Source: Codonopsis lanceolata
Taxonomy: Eukaryota > Streptophyta > Magnoliopsida > Asterales > Campanulaceae
Assembly: GCA_013146195.2 (NCBI GenBank)
Contig: CM028377.1
Location: 6,920,239 to 6,984,238, forward strand
Length of the DNA stretch: 64,000 nucleotides
Direction of reading: 5' to 3'
The notes below the pieces were generated by a model, which was not told the DNA's origin, did not search any database, and saw only the letters and a program-made list of their open reading frames with translations. This document shows, in pieces, positions 34,846 through 45,902 of the stretch. Numbering within the stretch: the first letter of the stretch is position 1; each line of letters starts with the position of its first letter. The position numbers were made by a program, and so were the translations under genes.

Positions 34846-37517
34846 AGTTTTTGCCGGACCAGCCTTCAGCCTCTCAACGTGTCTGGGCATTCTCACGTTT
34901 GCCATTTTGTTTGAGCATCACCAGCAGCCGAGAGTGAGGGTTCCTCAAGAGGAGGAACCCGAAGAGGAAGACGAGGATCCACTCGTTAGGATCTCAAACA
35001 GGTTGGAGGAAGTTGTCCTCCAAACTGATATGGTGAGTCAGCAGTTGGCCCAGATGCGTGCCGATCAGCTGAAATATTTCGGTTGGGCCAACGACGTTGG
35101 GCAGGGAATGTCCAACTATTATGGCTGCCACCGAGCACGATCCCCAGTTTCGTCCTCATTCGTTATCTCGCCAGAGCTCACCTTGAGTCGAGGCCCAAGT
35201 TCCGTCCTCGTTCGTTAGGTGGACCCGCTATCTCCTTTTTATATTTGTCCTACCCCATCAATCCTCTCATATGTTCCTCTATTTTGAGGACAAAATAGAA
35301 CTTAAGTTTGGGGGGGGATTGAAAATTTTAGGTCTTAGCAGGTCCCAGCCTAACGAAGAATGGAGTTGGGCTATGTCGTTAGGGTGAAAGAGAATTTTTT
35401 TTATTTGATGACCATTTAACTCTTCACCCTATTTTTCCTGTTTTTATTTTTTCTGATTTTCGGAGGTGTTGCCTTGACCAGAATACACTTACATTAGATA
35501 CTCGTGGGTTCCTCTTATGGGGACCCATCATCAATTGTGTCATCGTCATCACCTCCAATTTTCGCAATTTCTTTAAAAAAAAATATATGTAAAAAAAAAA
35601 AAATTTTAAATTCAAAATATTCATCCTCGAGTTTAGGTGTGGTAATGCTAGTCGTAGTCAATGAAGAGATTAGTGCAATGAACCGCATAGTTAGTCCATA
35701 GATCCCCCTGGAATTTACTTAATTTTGCGAAACTTTTACTTTTCTCCAAATTCTTCATGCACTCACACCAGTCATAACTTTGGATTGATTAGAATAGTTT
35801 TATAAAGTTTATAACACCGATTTATCTTCAACAAGATATGCACAAGAATATGATGCATAGCCATTCGAACATGATTGTTGCATTAAATTGTAACTTAGGG
35901 TCAATTGCATGATAAATAGATCTTTTGGATTTTTCTTATTTATATATCTCAAGCACACTTTCGAACCGTGTTTGCATGTTAGTCTCAATTGTCCCTACCA
36001 TCTGTCTTAGCGAATGCTTATGTGAAATCCAGTGATGCTAAACACTCAACCCAATTCCCATAGTTGATATGATATTTTGTGTTATTTTACTTGCTTTAAA
36101 TATTATGTGAGCATTTGGCATTAAGAAATGATTTAGGCCATCTTTGGATCGTTAGAGCCTAAATATTCCCTGACCTATACTAAATATATCCCTAGTGTCC
36201 CCTTTGAGCCTAATGAAAAAAAGAATGAAGTGTGCTAAGCACACTATTTAAACCCCCATTCGCCATCGTTTCTTTACCCACATTAACTTAACCCTAAAAG
36301 CCTATACACTTTTAGCCTACCCTTTGAGAGAGTAGGATTGAGTGGGAAATTGATTCTAGGAGGACCACTTCTTTTCAGTTTGGCTATTTTTCAGAAACTT
36401 CTTCTTTCCGTCGTCGAAGAAAAAAAAAAATCATGTGTCGACGAAAAATGAAACGGAAGAAGAAGAGTGTAAACAAAGATTCAAATGAAAGCATAGCTTT
36501 CAAGAGAAAATATGTTAGAAAAATTCTGCTGATTAGAATGATGATATTTTTAGAAGAATCTAGTGCCCAAAACAAGTTTGGGGGGGGATAAAGAAGAAAA
36601 GTGAAAAGTAACACAAAGCACCCCTCCACTTGTAGTCTTTGCGGTCCTAGCCTAAATAGGAAAACTTCCTTTGCTTGGAAGTATGAGGGATAAAGGGTAG
36701 TCTTACTCTCTCACTTTGAATTCCAATACCTTTCCATCAAATCCCCAACACCTTGGCCTTACATTACAAGCTTAAAAGTCCTAATGATCTTCTTGCCAAT
36801 GCTTATGTTGTTTTTATTGTCAAGTGAGTAACATGAAATTGATCACACACTTCATATTCATTATTATTCACCTTAAAGCTCCTTTGTGTTAGCATAATCT
36901 TAGCTATTACAAGTCATTGGGATAGGAGAGCATTGTATACATACATAGAAGTGCATGGGATGGATGTGTAAATCTTTTGAATCCTTGGGACCTTTAAATG
37001 AATGGCGGCCGGGTTTGGATGGTAGATCTCATACTTCTTAATGCATGATTTTCTATTAAACTGTAATTTTCATATGAATGTGGTGTTTAGCTCAATAAAA
37101 GCTGTTTTTAGTCAAGATATTCTTTAAGACCGGTGATCACACACACGGAGAAATTAAAAGTAGTAGCAGTATTAAGAAAAGACTAGTTGGTTTTATATGA
37201 CTAAGCTTGCATATATGTGGTGAGCACCAAACTGAGATTACATGCATGCCATATGCTTATAACTTGAGGATGAAACCAAAAAGATTTTAGGTTTGAGTTA
37301 TGTTTGTAGTTGTATTTTAGTTTTATATTTATCTGTTTTTGTATTTATCTGCATAGTCGAGTCACTCGAAAGAGTCTCCTTGAGTTTGTGGGTTTATAGA
37401 GGAGTGTAAATAGTGTCACCCTCACAAAAGATTTTAATTTTTGTTATTTAGATGTTTTTGTATTTATAAGTTTATTTGTTTACTCGTGGACGAGCAAAGT
37501 TCAAGTTTGGGGGTATT
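34846..37517 (+). mobile_element. Athila-type element II, internal region with large 5' deletion
   Basis: It begins with the 7-bp leader stub AGTTTTT after LTR C, then jumps directly into a late reading frame; primer site, gag and pol are missing. The rest is the noncoding 3' region with AAGTTTGGGGG runs at about 35304, 36570 and 37505, the last being the polypurine tract before LTR D. The stretch 35870-36340 parallels 30890-31350 of element I, showing common descent. Confidence 0.8.
34860..35218 (+). pseudogene. 3' fragment of an Athila-type accessory ORF
   Basis: A frame entered without a start. A Leu/Phe-rich stretch (LGIFTFAILF, possibly a membrane segment) comes first, then an acidic block and DPLVRISNRLEEVVLQTDM, QLAQMRADQLKYFGWAND, ending at 35218. 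The helical heptad-like middle could be a coiled coil. Its place, after pol would have been and before the TTGAGGACAA / AAGTTTGGGGG signal, is that of the extra or env-like ORF of Athila-lineage elements. The match to that protein is by position and style, not by a motif I can name. Only the C-terminal part survives. Confidence 0.5.
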
Positions 37518-38805
37518 TGATCGATGTATTTTATACGTCGATTTTATATACTTATGTGACTTGAATTAGGCTATTTCACGAGTCTTTTGAGTACTAATAT
37601 ATGTTTTTGGTGAGTTTTGTAAGTTTCAGGATTGTTCGTGAAAATACGCGAAACTCGTGGTTTTAAGTGCAAATTACAAAGAAAGAAAAATTGAAGAAAA
37701 TAAAAGCTGTCATTGGACACCTTGCGACGCAGGTGCCTCACCTTTGCGACCGCAAGGTAGGCGATATCGGTCCCTGGCCAGCAATCGAAGAGCCAAGAAG
37801 CACACACACACACTAGAGACCTTGCGGGCCAGGTATCAAAGACCTTGCGACCGCATCAGCAAGGTAGGCGTAATGCTCAATTTTCGGTTTTCACACACAT
37901 TCGATTCAATCACAACTCCCAAGTATATATAGAAGTCGATGCCGAGCCTAAGAGAGAGGACGGCTGGAAGCTCTCTTTACATAGATTTTAGGTAGTTTTA
38001 GATTGTATAACATAATTAGGTTTTGTAATTTCAAGTATTGAAGATCAAATCATGTCTTCCATCATCTCCATGTGCTGTTCATCGTCTATGATGAACTAAA
38101 TCATCCCTAATCTAGGAGGTGGGAGGTAACTTGTATCAATTTATGTTTTGATTCTCATATATATGTCTATTCAATGCTTGTTGATTGTGTTGTTTATCAA
38201 TCCTCTATTATTTCGCTTTGAACAAATGAATGTAATCGCAAATAATAAAGGCTTAGAGGTGCGGATAACCGCATGACCAAGTGCATATGTCGTATAATCG
38301 CTCACCAACACAATAAATTGGACCTATCGAAGCACGAGTGATAAGTTAGGACCGTGTTCTTACATGATCTAGGTGAGATAGATCATAAATCTAGGTGATG
38401 CCTAGATTACAGCCTCGTGCTTAGGATATGGAATGGGTGAATTTTTATGGGATGGAGGTCGAACCAATTGTTCAATGACTATATCTATTTTTAGTGAACG
38501 AACCCAAGACATTGAATGACATTATTATGAATTGAACATAAAGGAGATATAAGTGAAACCGTAATCCTAGATTTCCACTCACCATAAGATCTTCATATCT
38601 CATATTACTGTCTAATTAGTTAACATCTATAACTAGTAATTTAGAGTAGAATTAAACATAAAACCCCCTTAGGTTAATAATTTGCTATCTATAACCGCAC
38701 TGCTCGTGATCACTTGTCTCTCGTGGGTTCGACCCTTGCTTCCGAGTCTATTCTATAATAGTCTTGTACACTTGCAAGGAAATAGATAAATAAAACAATC
38801 GATCA
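37518..38805 (+). mobile_element. LTR D, 3' LTR of Athila-type element II
   Basis: About 1288 bp, TGATCGATGTATTTTATACG ... CAATCGATCA. It belongs to a different subfamily from LTRs A-C and is closer to the LTR at 48831-50105. A TATATATAG lies at about 37924. No TSD with the left end of the tandem is visible (right flank AGCCC). Confidence 0.87.
37719..37865. repeat. Paired GC-rich dyads in LTR D
   Basis: ACCTTGCGACGCAGGT at 37719-37734 and ACCTTTGCGACCGCAAGGT ending at 37756 form one pair. ACCTTGCGGGCCAGGT (from 37819) and ACCTTGCGACCGCA...AGCAAGGT (to 37865) form the next, about 60 bp on. Each copy is imperfect. The cluster ends about 60 bp before TATATATAG. Confidence 0.8.
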
Positions 38806-38869
38806 AGCCCAATATACAATACGCATTTGAATTAAAAACTTGATCGTTGACATTTATCTATTTCACACG
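38806..38869 (-). repeat. Inverted LTR-end fragment beside the assembly gap
   Basis: After LTR D and about 20 bp of other sequence, TTGAATTAAAAACTTGATCG is the reverse complement of an LTR end plus its AGTTTTT leader. It matches the junction at 25864-25900. It runs into the gap at 38870. Confidence 0.7.
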
Positions 38870-38969
38870 NNNNNNNNNNNNNNNNNNNNNNNNNNNNNNN
38901 NNNNNNNNNNNNNNNNNNNNNNNNNNNNNNNNNNNNNNNNNNNNNNNNNNNNNNNNNNNNNNNNNNNNN
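38870..38969. other. Assembly gap (100 N)
   Basis: Exactly 100 N, the usual placeholder for a gap of unknown length. Sequences on the two sides cannot be assumed to be adjacent. Confidence 0.98.
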
Positions 38970-39608
38970 CTGATATATCTTAATTTGTCTACCCTTCGGG
39001 ATTCATGTATTGTTACCTGATTTGTGTACCCTTCTGGATTTGTTTTTGGTCAATAGACCCTTATGTAATCTAAATAAATATTTTGATATTCGGTTACCGG
39101 GCCTGGTAGGAGATATCGGTAATGACAAACTTGTTTGATCCATATTTGTTCTGCTTTGAAACTCTCTTTTTAAAAAGAGATTTTTCTTAAACCTTCGTTA
39201 CCTATCTTTGATTTTCGCAAGTTGTCAAATATCTAAAACTCGTTTTACATATATCCCGATTATTCTTTGAGTCACCCTCCTTAGAAACCGAGGCGACGTG
39301 ATGATCTTATTGAGCTTTGTTCGCTCACCCTTCACAACCCTCTTCTTCCAGCTCAAAATTAAAGACTAAGTTTGAGGTAGAGGATACCGGCGAAGAATCA
39401 AGGTTTTTTAGGTCATAATTATATGTGTTGGAAATTAATAAAGACGAGAAATTTTTAGTAGACTTGGTTCGAAATTTATTTTGGATGATCAGTATTTTAT
39501 TGGAGACTTTTGTAATATTAGTTGGATGTCGTTTAACTTAGTATTTATTTTAAATTTGAATTTATATGGCGTGGCGGATGTGGGCCCTTGTAGTGGGACC
39601 CGAGTTTG
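38970..39608 (-). mobile_element. LTR start fragment on the minus strand
   Basis: At 39598-39608 the plus strand reads GGGGTGTTACA, the complement of TGTAACACCCC, a common start of plant Ty3/gypsy LTRs. The DNA to the left, up to the gap, has no gene and is read as the rest of that LTR. The other end is lost in the gap. Confidence 0.5.
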
Positions 39609-40016
39609 GGGTGTTACATCGGGCACTCTCATTCTCACCATCGACCATTATAATTCATCCTCCCTCACACCCTCAACAACAACATATACGAATACACACA
39701 CACTCGTAGCACCGCAATCCGCGACAATATATCCCGCAAAGAACATTTCAAGATATCGCAACAAATATAAAAAATACTTCTTTTCTCGAAAAGACAAGGG
39801 AAATACAATCAAAATCTTTGAGCACCTAGTGGGCTAAGCCTAGACATATATACCGTGATAGACATTCGCACTACAAGAGGTAAGTACCAATTTACCGTCT
39901 TTCCGTTAATGTAAAAATTATAATATGCATGCTATGTAAATAAATAGTAATGTACAATAATAAATGTAAATTAAATAACGATGCATTTTGTTAAATACAT
40001 AATATATGCATGCATG

Positions 40017-40077
<61 letters not shown>

Positions 40078-40098
40078 TTAAGTAATAATAATAATAAT

Positions 40099-40156
<58 letters not shown>

Positions 40157-40532
40157 TAAAACATAAATATACGTACCTTTTATTATACGAATAACATTAA
40201 ACAAATTAATGTTATTTTCAACAAATATATGTATAATAAATATTTTTCCGAATCATATGATTTAAAAGCATGTTAAATTAATTTTAAAACTCGACGAGAC
40301 CAAAAGCGAGTTGGGTGCCTAATCCCTTCTAAACTCAGCCTAGCCTCCAAACACTATATATTTTACGGAATAATTGGTTTTTCCTATATATGTAATAAGA
40401 TTGTCTTACTCAAGTTTTTTCCTTTGAAGTAATGGTGGAAAAAGTGAAATATATTTATTACAATGGATTACAAAATTATATCTAAATGTACTTTTTCGAA
40501 ACTATATTCCCATGTTTGCCTTCTCTTTGTCT
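39609..40532. other. Intergenic DNA with microsatellites
   Basis: No gene supported; the 118-codon frame 39481-39837 crosses the LTR edge and shows no domain. Compound microsatellite: (TA)n about 40017-40056, (CA)n about 40057-40078, (AAT)n about 40083-40103, (TA)n about 40104-40150. GCGAGTTGGGTGCCTA at about 40308 resembles the Tat/Ogre-type LTR at about 53146, probably a small LTR relic. Confidence 0.6.
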
Positions 40533-40540
40533 TATAAAAG
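40533..40540 (+). promoter_or_regulatory. TATA box of the S-protein homologue gene
   Basis: TATAAAAG, 71 bp before the ATG at 40611, a fitting distance for a plant promoter with a short leader. Confidence 0.65.
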
Positions 40541-40610
40541 CCAAGAATATGCAACATAAGCTTCACGATCACCCCTTTTCCAATCCTTAGTACCTCTCAA
40601 GTGATCAAAC

Positions 40611-41045
40611 ATGTCAAACAGCATTACATATAGTCATGTTAGATTTTTTCTAGCTCTCATCATTGTGATGTGCCTCGTTCAAAAAACAAATGGTATTAGG
40701 ATTTGTTTATATTACGAAGTCTACCTAGTTCAAATTTACAACCCTATGAGTAGTGATATATCATTCCGTTGTCAGTCAGGTGATTATGATTTAGGAATGC
40801 GAACACTAAATCCTCGCCATGTGTTTCAGTGGGAAGTTTGTGCTCATCCTTGGGCACTTTACTTTTGTCATTTCTATTGGGGTTCAAAGCAAAATGTTTT
40901 TGATGTTTTTAATAAAAATTATCGCAAATGGTGTGATGACAAAAACTTAGTTGCTTGGAAGGCGAATGAAACTGGCCTCTGGTACACTTGTTACCCTGAC
41001 AACATCTATCCTGATCAGTGGGAGCTTAAGTATCCATGGAAGTGA
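40611..41045 (+). CDS. S-protein homologue (plant self-incompatibility S1 family), secreted
   Basis: An intact single-exon gene of 144 codons, the usual size for this family. Residues 1-28 are a signal peptide (FFLALIIVMCLVQ core, cleavage likely after TNG), so the mature protein is a small secreted one. The S1 fold signature is present: VQIYNPMSSDISFRCQSGDYDLG (in part), MRTLNPRHVFQWEV, then FCHFYWG, FDVFNKNYRKWC and WYTCYP. Cysteines in RCQ, FCH, KWC and YTCY give the expected disulfide partners, with two further cysteines (RICLYY and EVCAHP). In Papaver the S1 prototype is the stigma self-incompatibility ligand; most other plant members are secreted peptides of unknown role, so a mating role cannot be claimed. 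TATA at 40533. Sequence downstream offers weak poly(A) signals near 41080 and 41215. Confidence 0.9.
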   Translation: MSNSITYSHVRFFLALIIVMCLVQKTNGIRICLYYEVYLVQIYNPMSSDISFRCQSGDYDLGMRTLNPRHVFQWEVCAHPWALYFCHFYWGSKQNVFDVFNKNYRKWCDDKNLVAWKANETGLWYTCYPDNIYPDQWELKYPWK

Positions 41046-42449
41046 AAAAATATTATCTTTCGATGTATCGATATGAATCATGAAAATAAGATGATAAAAT
41101 ATGTGTCGTGTAGTGTTTGAGAACCATTTATCTTTTTCATTTTATTTCTGTTTATTTTCAATTTTGAACTAGCAACAAAAATACCTTTGATAACTATTTA
41201 TGCATCTATTTATATAATGAAAAATGAAATCGAAAAATGTGATGGTTGACGAGCGTTTAACTTGTCCACTAGTTGGGTACATGGTAGCAATTAGCACGGT
41301 GTCCACATTTTCTCGACAAAAAGGTCCCACTTCCATTGTTCTTAAATCAATAGTTTGGGTTATTTTTGTAAATTGGATATATGTAGTAAAGCCCTTGTAT
41401 AATTTATTTAAGAAACCATAATTAGGAATTTCTCAGAAGACATATATTTCCTTCTTTTTCAAATTATCGTCTTCGTTTCTTTTTTCGTCCGTTATTAAAT
41501 AATTGTCATATTTCAAAACTTTTTTTTATCATAAAAACACTTTTATCACTTTATCCTTACTTTTTCTACATATTTTAATTATGACAAAACACTCATAGAT
41601 ATTAAACAAAATCAAACATTTCACCAATATTTATATTAAAATCAATTTTTTTTAAATGATATATCCTGTTAAGGTGGACAATATTTTAAAAACATGGGAA
41701 ATATTTGAAATCAACTTTTTGAAAAAGAGTATAAACGGAACAATTGTGTAGACATACCGAAAAAAAAATAGATAATAATTTAGAAACAAAGAAAGAAAGA
41801 AGACTGTGTAGACATTTTTTGTTTATCTTTGACCGAGAAGACTACATGTTGACTAGCCTTTTTAGTTCTTTTTTTGGTATATAGCCTTTGTAGTCAAAAC
41901 CACGTGTATATAATTTTTTTAGTAGAAATTTGACCATTAGGAGTAATTGACATCTCCAATGGTTTGGAACAAATATTTTTTACAACCTTTTTAATGTAAA
42001 GATAGTTTCCTTTTTTAAGGAAAACACGTGGTCTGAATATTTTTTCTAACACGTGGTTAAAATAGAATAGGATTTTTTTTAATGATAAGTTGCCAACGTG
42101 GATAGTAAGTAAATATGCATATAATACGAAGAATTGGAAAATCCTATCATTTTTCGTACTCGAGCCAAGCTTAATTAAAAATACACGTCATATGAAGAAT
42201 TGGAAAATCCTCACATTTTTCGTACTCAAACCAAAATTAACTAAAAATACTTACACTTTTGATTTGAACCATTTAATACACGTAATTTTTATGACCAAGT
42301 TATATTATTGTAAGTTATAGAATGTAAAAACGATGAGCACCAACAAAAGTTCATAACTAAAAAGGCTAACATTTGAACCCTCAAATTCCCTCTTAACCCG
42401 CATACGTTCTTGAACACTCAAGGTTGTATGCCTCTTTTTTATTATATTA
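41046..42449. other. Intergenic DNA, AT-rich, with a small tandem repeat
   Basis: No gene supported. A roughly 67-bp unit containing GAAGAATTGGAAAATCC and TTTTTCGTACTC occurs at about 42124 and 42191. TTCGTTTCTTTTTTCGTCCG near 41472 is like a worn mariner/Stowaway end, but no partner end is clear. Confidence 0.55.
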
Positions 42450-42454
42450 ATTGT

Positions 42455-43315
42455 TGTAAGGACAAAATAGGCATGTCCTATTTTCGTCTTGTTCTCACCT
42501 TTCTTGGTCCTAAAGTTTAGGTGCATTTTTTGAAACAAAATATTCATAGTATTTTGTTTTTATTGGTCCTAAAGTTTAGAAGTATTTTTGGACATAAAAT
42601 CTTGGCAAAAATCCTTTCCTAAAAACGTGTCTAAGAGTCCTTATTTGTTTGATAATAAAATCTAGGGAATTAAGGTAATTTATTTGATTACCAATTCTAA
42701 CTCAATCCTTTAGCAAATTGGAGTTTGTTTCTTTTAATGTATAGGTCTCCTCCTCATATAAAAAGGACACACGGCTCGAGGCGTAAGACGTGGAATCGCA
42801 GAAAGCGCACATAGAGAGTGTAGAGCATTAAACAACAACATCTTCAGAGAGTTTTCAGAAAGTCTGTTATGCTGGAATTTTGAATGCAGCTCCGGATGCA
42901 GCAACTGGAGAAGCTACATCTGGAACTACATTGAGTTGTTGTGACCGTTTGTCTTCCTAGGGGTTTCTAGGAAGTTGATTTTTTAATTCCACGTTTTCTT
43001 TACCCATTGTTTCTGTGGGTTTTGCTCTCTACGACTTGTTGTCTTGTGAGAGTGTTTGATTTAGTGATTTCACATAATTTTTGTAAAATAATTCATCTTA
43101 TTTAGTGAAATTTTTTTGGCCATGAGGCTAGATCTACAAGCATAGGCTTGTAGATTGTTTGGTAAACGTTTTGTGGTTATTTCATGCTTTATAATTAATG
43201 TCTTTCGCTAATCATTAATTTTCTGACCAATGCACCTTCCAGTGTAGCTTCTGTACAAACTATATTGAGAACTGCATTGACAGTTTGGTGAATCCTAGCT
43301 ACTATTAATCTTACA
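42455..43315 (+). mobile_element. 5' LTR of copia element
   Basis: TGTAAGGACAAAATAGG ... TTACA, 861 bp. TATAAAAA at 42757-42764. It matches 45903-46750. Confidence 0.9.
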
Positions 43316-43317
43316 AT

Positions 43318-43329
43318 TGGTATCAGAGC
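43318..43329 (+). other. Primer binding site, initiator tRNA-Met (copia)
   Basis: TGGTATCAGAGC, 2 bp after the LTR end. Confidence 0.92.
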
Positions 43330-43662
43330 CTCCTTTTGACGTCACTAAGAGAAGATTCTCGGTTGTAGCCATGATGGATTCCCAATATGAGAATTTTGTT
43401 CATCCTACATTAACGAATACGAATTACTCATATTGGAATGTTGAAGAATTTGATTTTGATGAAGAGTCAATGACTCTTTTAACAACCAAGTTTTAAAATA
43501 TTTTGAAAGCCAAAGGAAAAAATAGATCTCCATTTTCAAACTCCAAAACTGCTTTCAAACATGAGTCTATTAAGGTTGTTCCCAAAGAAAATTCTTTCCA
43601 AACCCCTGAAAAATATTTTACCAACCGTTTTGCTAAATAGTCTACAACAAGTGATATAAATA

Positions 43663-44640
43663 TTGATTCTATTCAATGTAGGGCTTGTCAAGGGTTTGGT
43701 CAATTTGATATTCAATGTGCTAATACTTTGCGTAAAAAGGGTTTGTTTGTTTTTGGTGATCTTGGGTCAATTTCAAAAATTCAGATTCTGCGGTGAGGGA
43801 CATTCGAGACAACTAGTTCTAGAATCTGAATACGAATCCGCAAGTTCTAGAAATTCAAGGATGAGATTCGTGATGCGCCCGAATACGCTTGCATCACAAG
43901 CTACATCGGAAGCTACATTCGTCATAAATTTTGAGGATGCTAAAACAGAAACTGAACAACTTGAAATGCATTCCAATGTGACTGATCGCATCCAAGATAT
44001 TCTCAGTCATATTCAGAAAGTTCATTATTCTACTCAAGGGATAAGTAATGTACATGATGGTATGTCTACTAGAAAGAAAGGTAAGCTTGGCTATAGGAAA
44101 TTAGCTTGTTTATCCTCTCTTGAATGTGAAAATTTTCATGCATCATGCTATGTGTTTAATATTGAACCAAAGAATGTGAATGAAGCCTTAAAAGATGTCT
44201 GTTGGATTAATGTTATGCGAGAAGAGCTTGATCAATTTTCAAAAAATAATTTGGGTTCTTGATTTAGTAAAAAACAGAACTGTGTTGAGACAACTTTTAT
44301 AAACCAAATGATCAAAGATTATGGATTACACAGTGATGTGTTAACCTTGTATTGTGATAACACAAGTGCAATCAATATAGCAAAAAATTCAGTTCAACAC
44401 TCTAGAGCAAAACACATTGATATAAGACACCACTTTATTAGAGACATGGTTGAATAAGAGGTTATTTGCATTGAACATGTTGTGACAAAAAATCGATTGG
44501 CTGATATATTTACTAAGAGTCTTGATTTTGAAGAGATTTACCAATCTAAGGAAATCTTTTGGTATGTGTGTCATATGATTTTACACTTAGTTAATTATAA
44601 GAAAAGAAAAAAAATAGGCATCCTTGCATTTTGTATTTAG
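43663..44640 (+). pseudogene. Copia gag-pol remnants: zinc knuckle, RT start, RNase H end
   Basis: A patchwork in several frames. Near 43677-43720 lies a nucleocapsid knuckle (CRACQGFGQFDIQC), in which the usual histidine is glutamine. Around 44110-44262 comes the start of the copia RT region (FNIEPKNVNEALKD, WINVMREELDQF). Directly after, from about 44330, is the RNase H end: YCDNTSAINIAKNS, HSRAKHIDIRHHFI, a stop, then RLADIFTKSLDFE. The joins show that most of pol has been deleted, not only point-mutated. The RNase H wording is that of the SIRE/Maximus branch. Confidence 0.85.
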
Positions 44641-45902
44641 TGGGCACTCTAGATCATTGACTCACATATTTGTGTCTTTTGTTGTTGCTTGGGAATTGCA
44701 TTCAAAATCAATTGTAATTTTTGTTATGATTCTCACTCTCTCCCAGTTCTTGAGCATGTTTGAAGACCACAAATGAAATAGCTACCTAAAGCAATGCGGT
44801 TGTAGCATCTTATCTTGGTACTATGGAACTTGGTTCTCATAGGTTGATCTTTGAGAAAATGGATACCCTTGTAAAAGTAAGTTTAAGCTTACCTAAGGAA
44901 AAGAGCTATCTATAAACAAGGTTTGTGCCATCTCTTGGAACTATGAATCTTTGGATTTCATGGGTTGATCATGTGCAAATGGTTTCCCTTGGTAAATAGT
45001 GTGAAAGGTTCCAAGTGACATGTTTTTATAGTTTGAAATAAAGTAGAACTCTATTCCTAGGGAAATAAAGTACCTATGGATTTTATTTATGAGAAAATTT
45101 GTGGGAGAGAAGTATGTTTGAGAAAAGAAAAGATGCAAAAATTGCATACAATTTTATTATTGCCGAATGCACCTCCCCACAGTCATCAAAAACTACATCC
45201 TTTGATCCGGTCTTTATCACTGTGTGTGATTGCATTATTTTTTGCCTAGCTTTTTGTTATCATTTTTCGACATAAAATTTTTAGGACATGTTGTTTGTTG
45301 GGATATATCACCGTTGAATTTTTGTCCTAAAATCAAACTATGCAAATCAATTTCCAAAAAATGTCCATGTTGAAAAATATTTAGTGGATGTCTAATTTTT
45401 GTGTGGAATTAAAAAGTATTGAATATGGATATAAGGTGCTCAGTTATTGCTAGGGGTGTGATCAAGTCATGGTGAACACTTAATTGTGTTTTTCAAAATT
45501 TTGGATTTTTTCGAATTCCTAAACGATTGTTTTTCCCTTTTCCTTCTCCGGTCAAATAAGGGGAGAGAGATAAAGTGTTTGATGATGATGATGAATCTGA
45601 TCCTTTGTAGATTCATCATTGTGATTGTTCCTCCCATAAATTGTTTCATGTTTGTTTTGTATGCATGTGATTGCATCATTAGTATATTCTGATTTGTACT
45701 TATTAAATGATTTATGATTTTATACTGTGCACAAATTTAGGGGGAGATGTTATTTTCTAACCAATGCATGTAAGATGGTTTGATTGGTGTGAAAAAATAC
45801 TTGTCATTTGATTTTCTAACCAATGCATGTTAGATGGTTTGATTGGTGTGAAAAAATATTTGTCATTTGATTTGACCAGAAAGACTTAACAAAAGGGGAG
45901 AT

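Noticed and set aside
39481..39837. 118-codon frame near the assembly gap
   Set aside because: Crosses the inferred LTR boundary at 39608 and has no recognisable domain.
40017..40150. Regular repeats as a possible CRISPR-like array
   Set aside because: Simple dinucleotide and trinucleotide microsatellites with no spacers; plant DNA.
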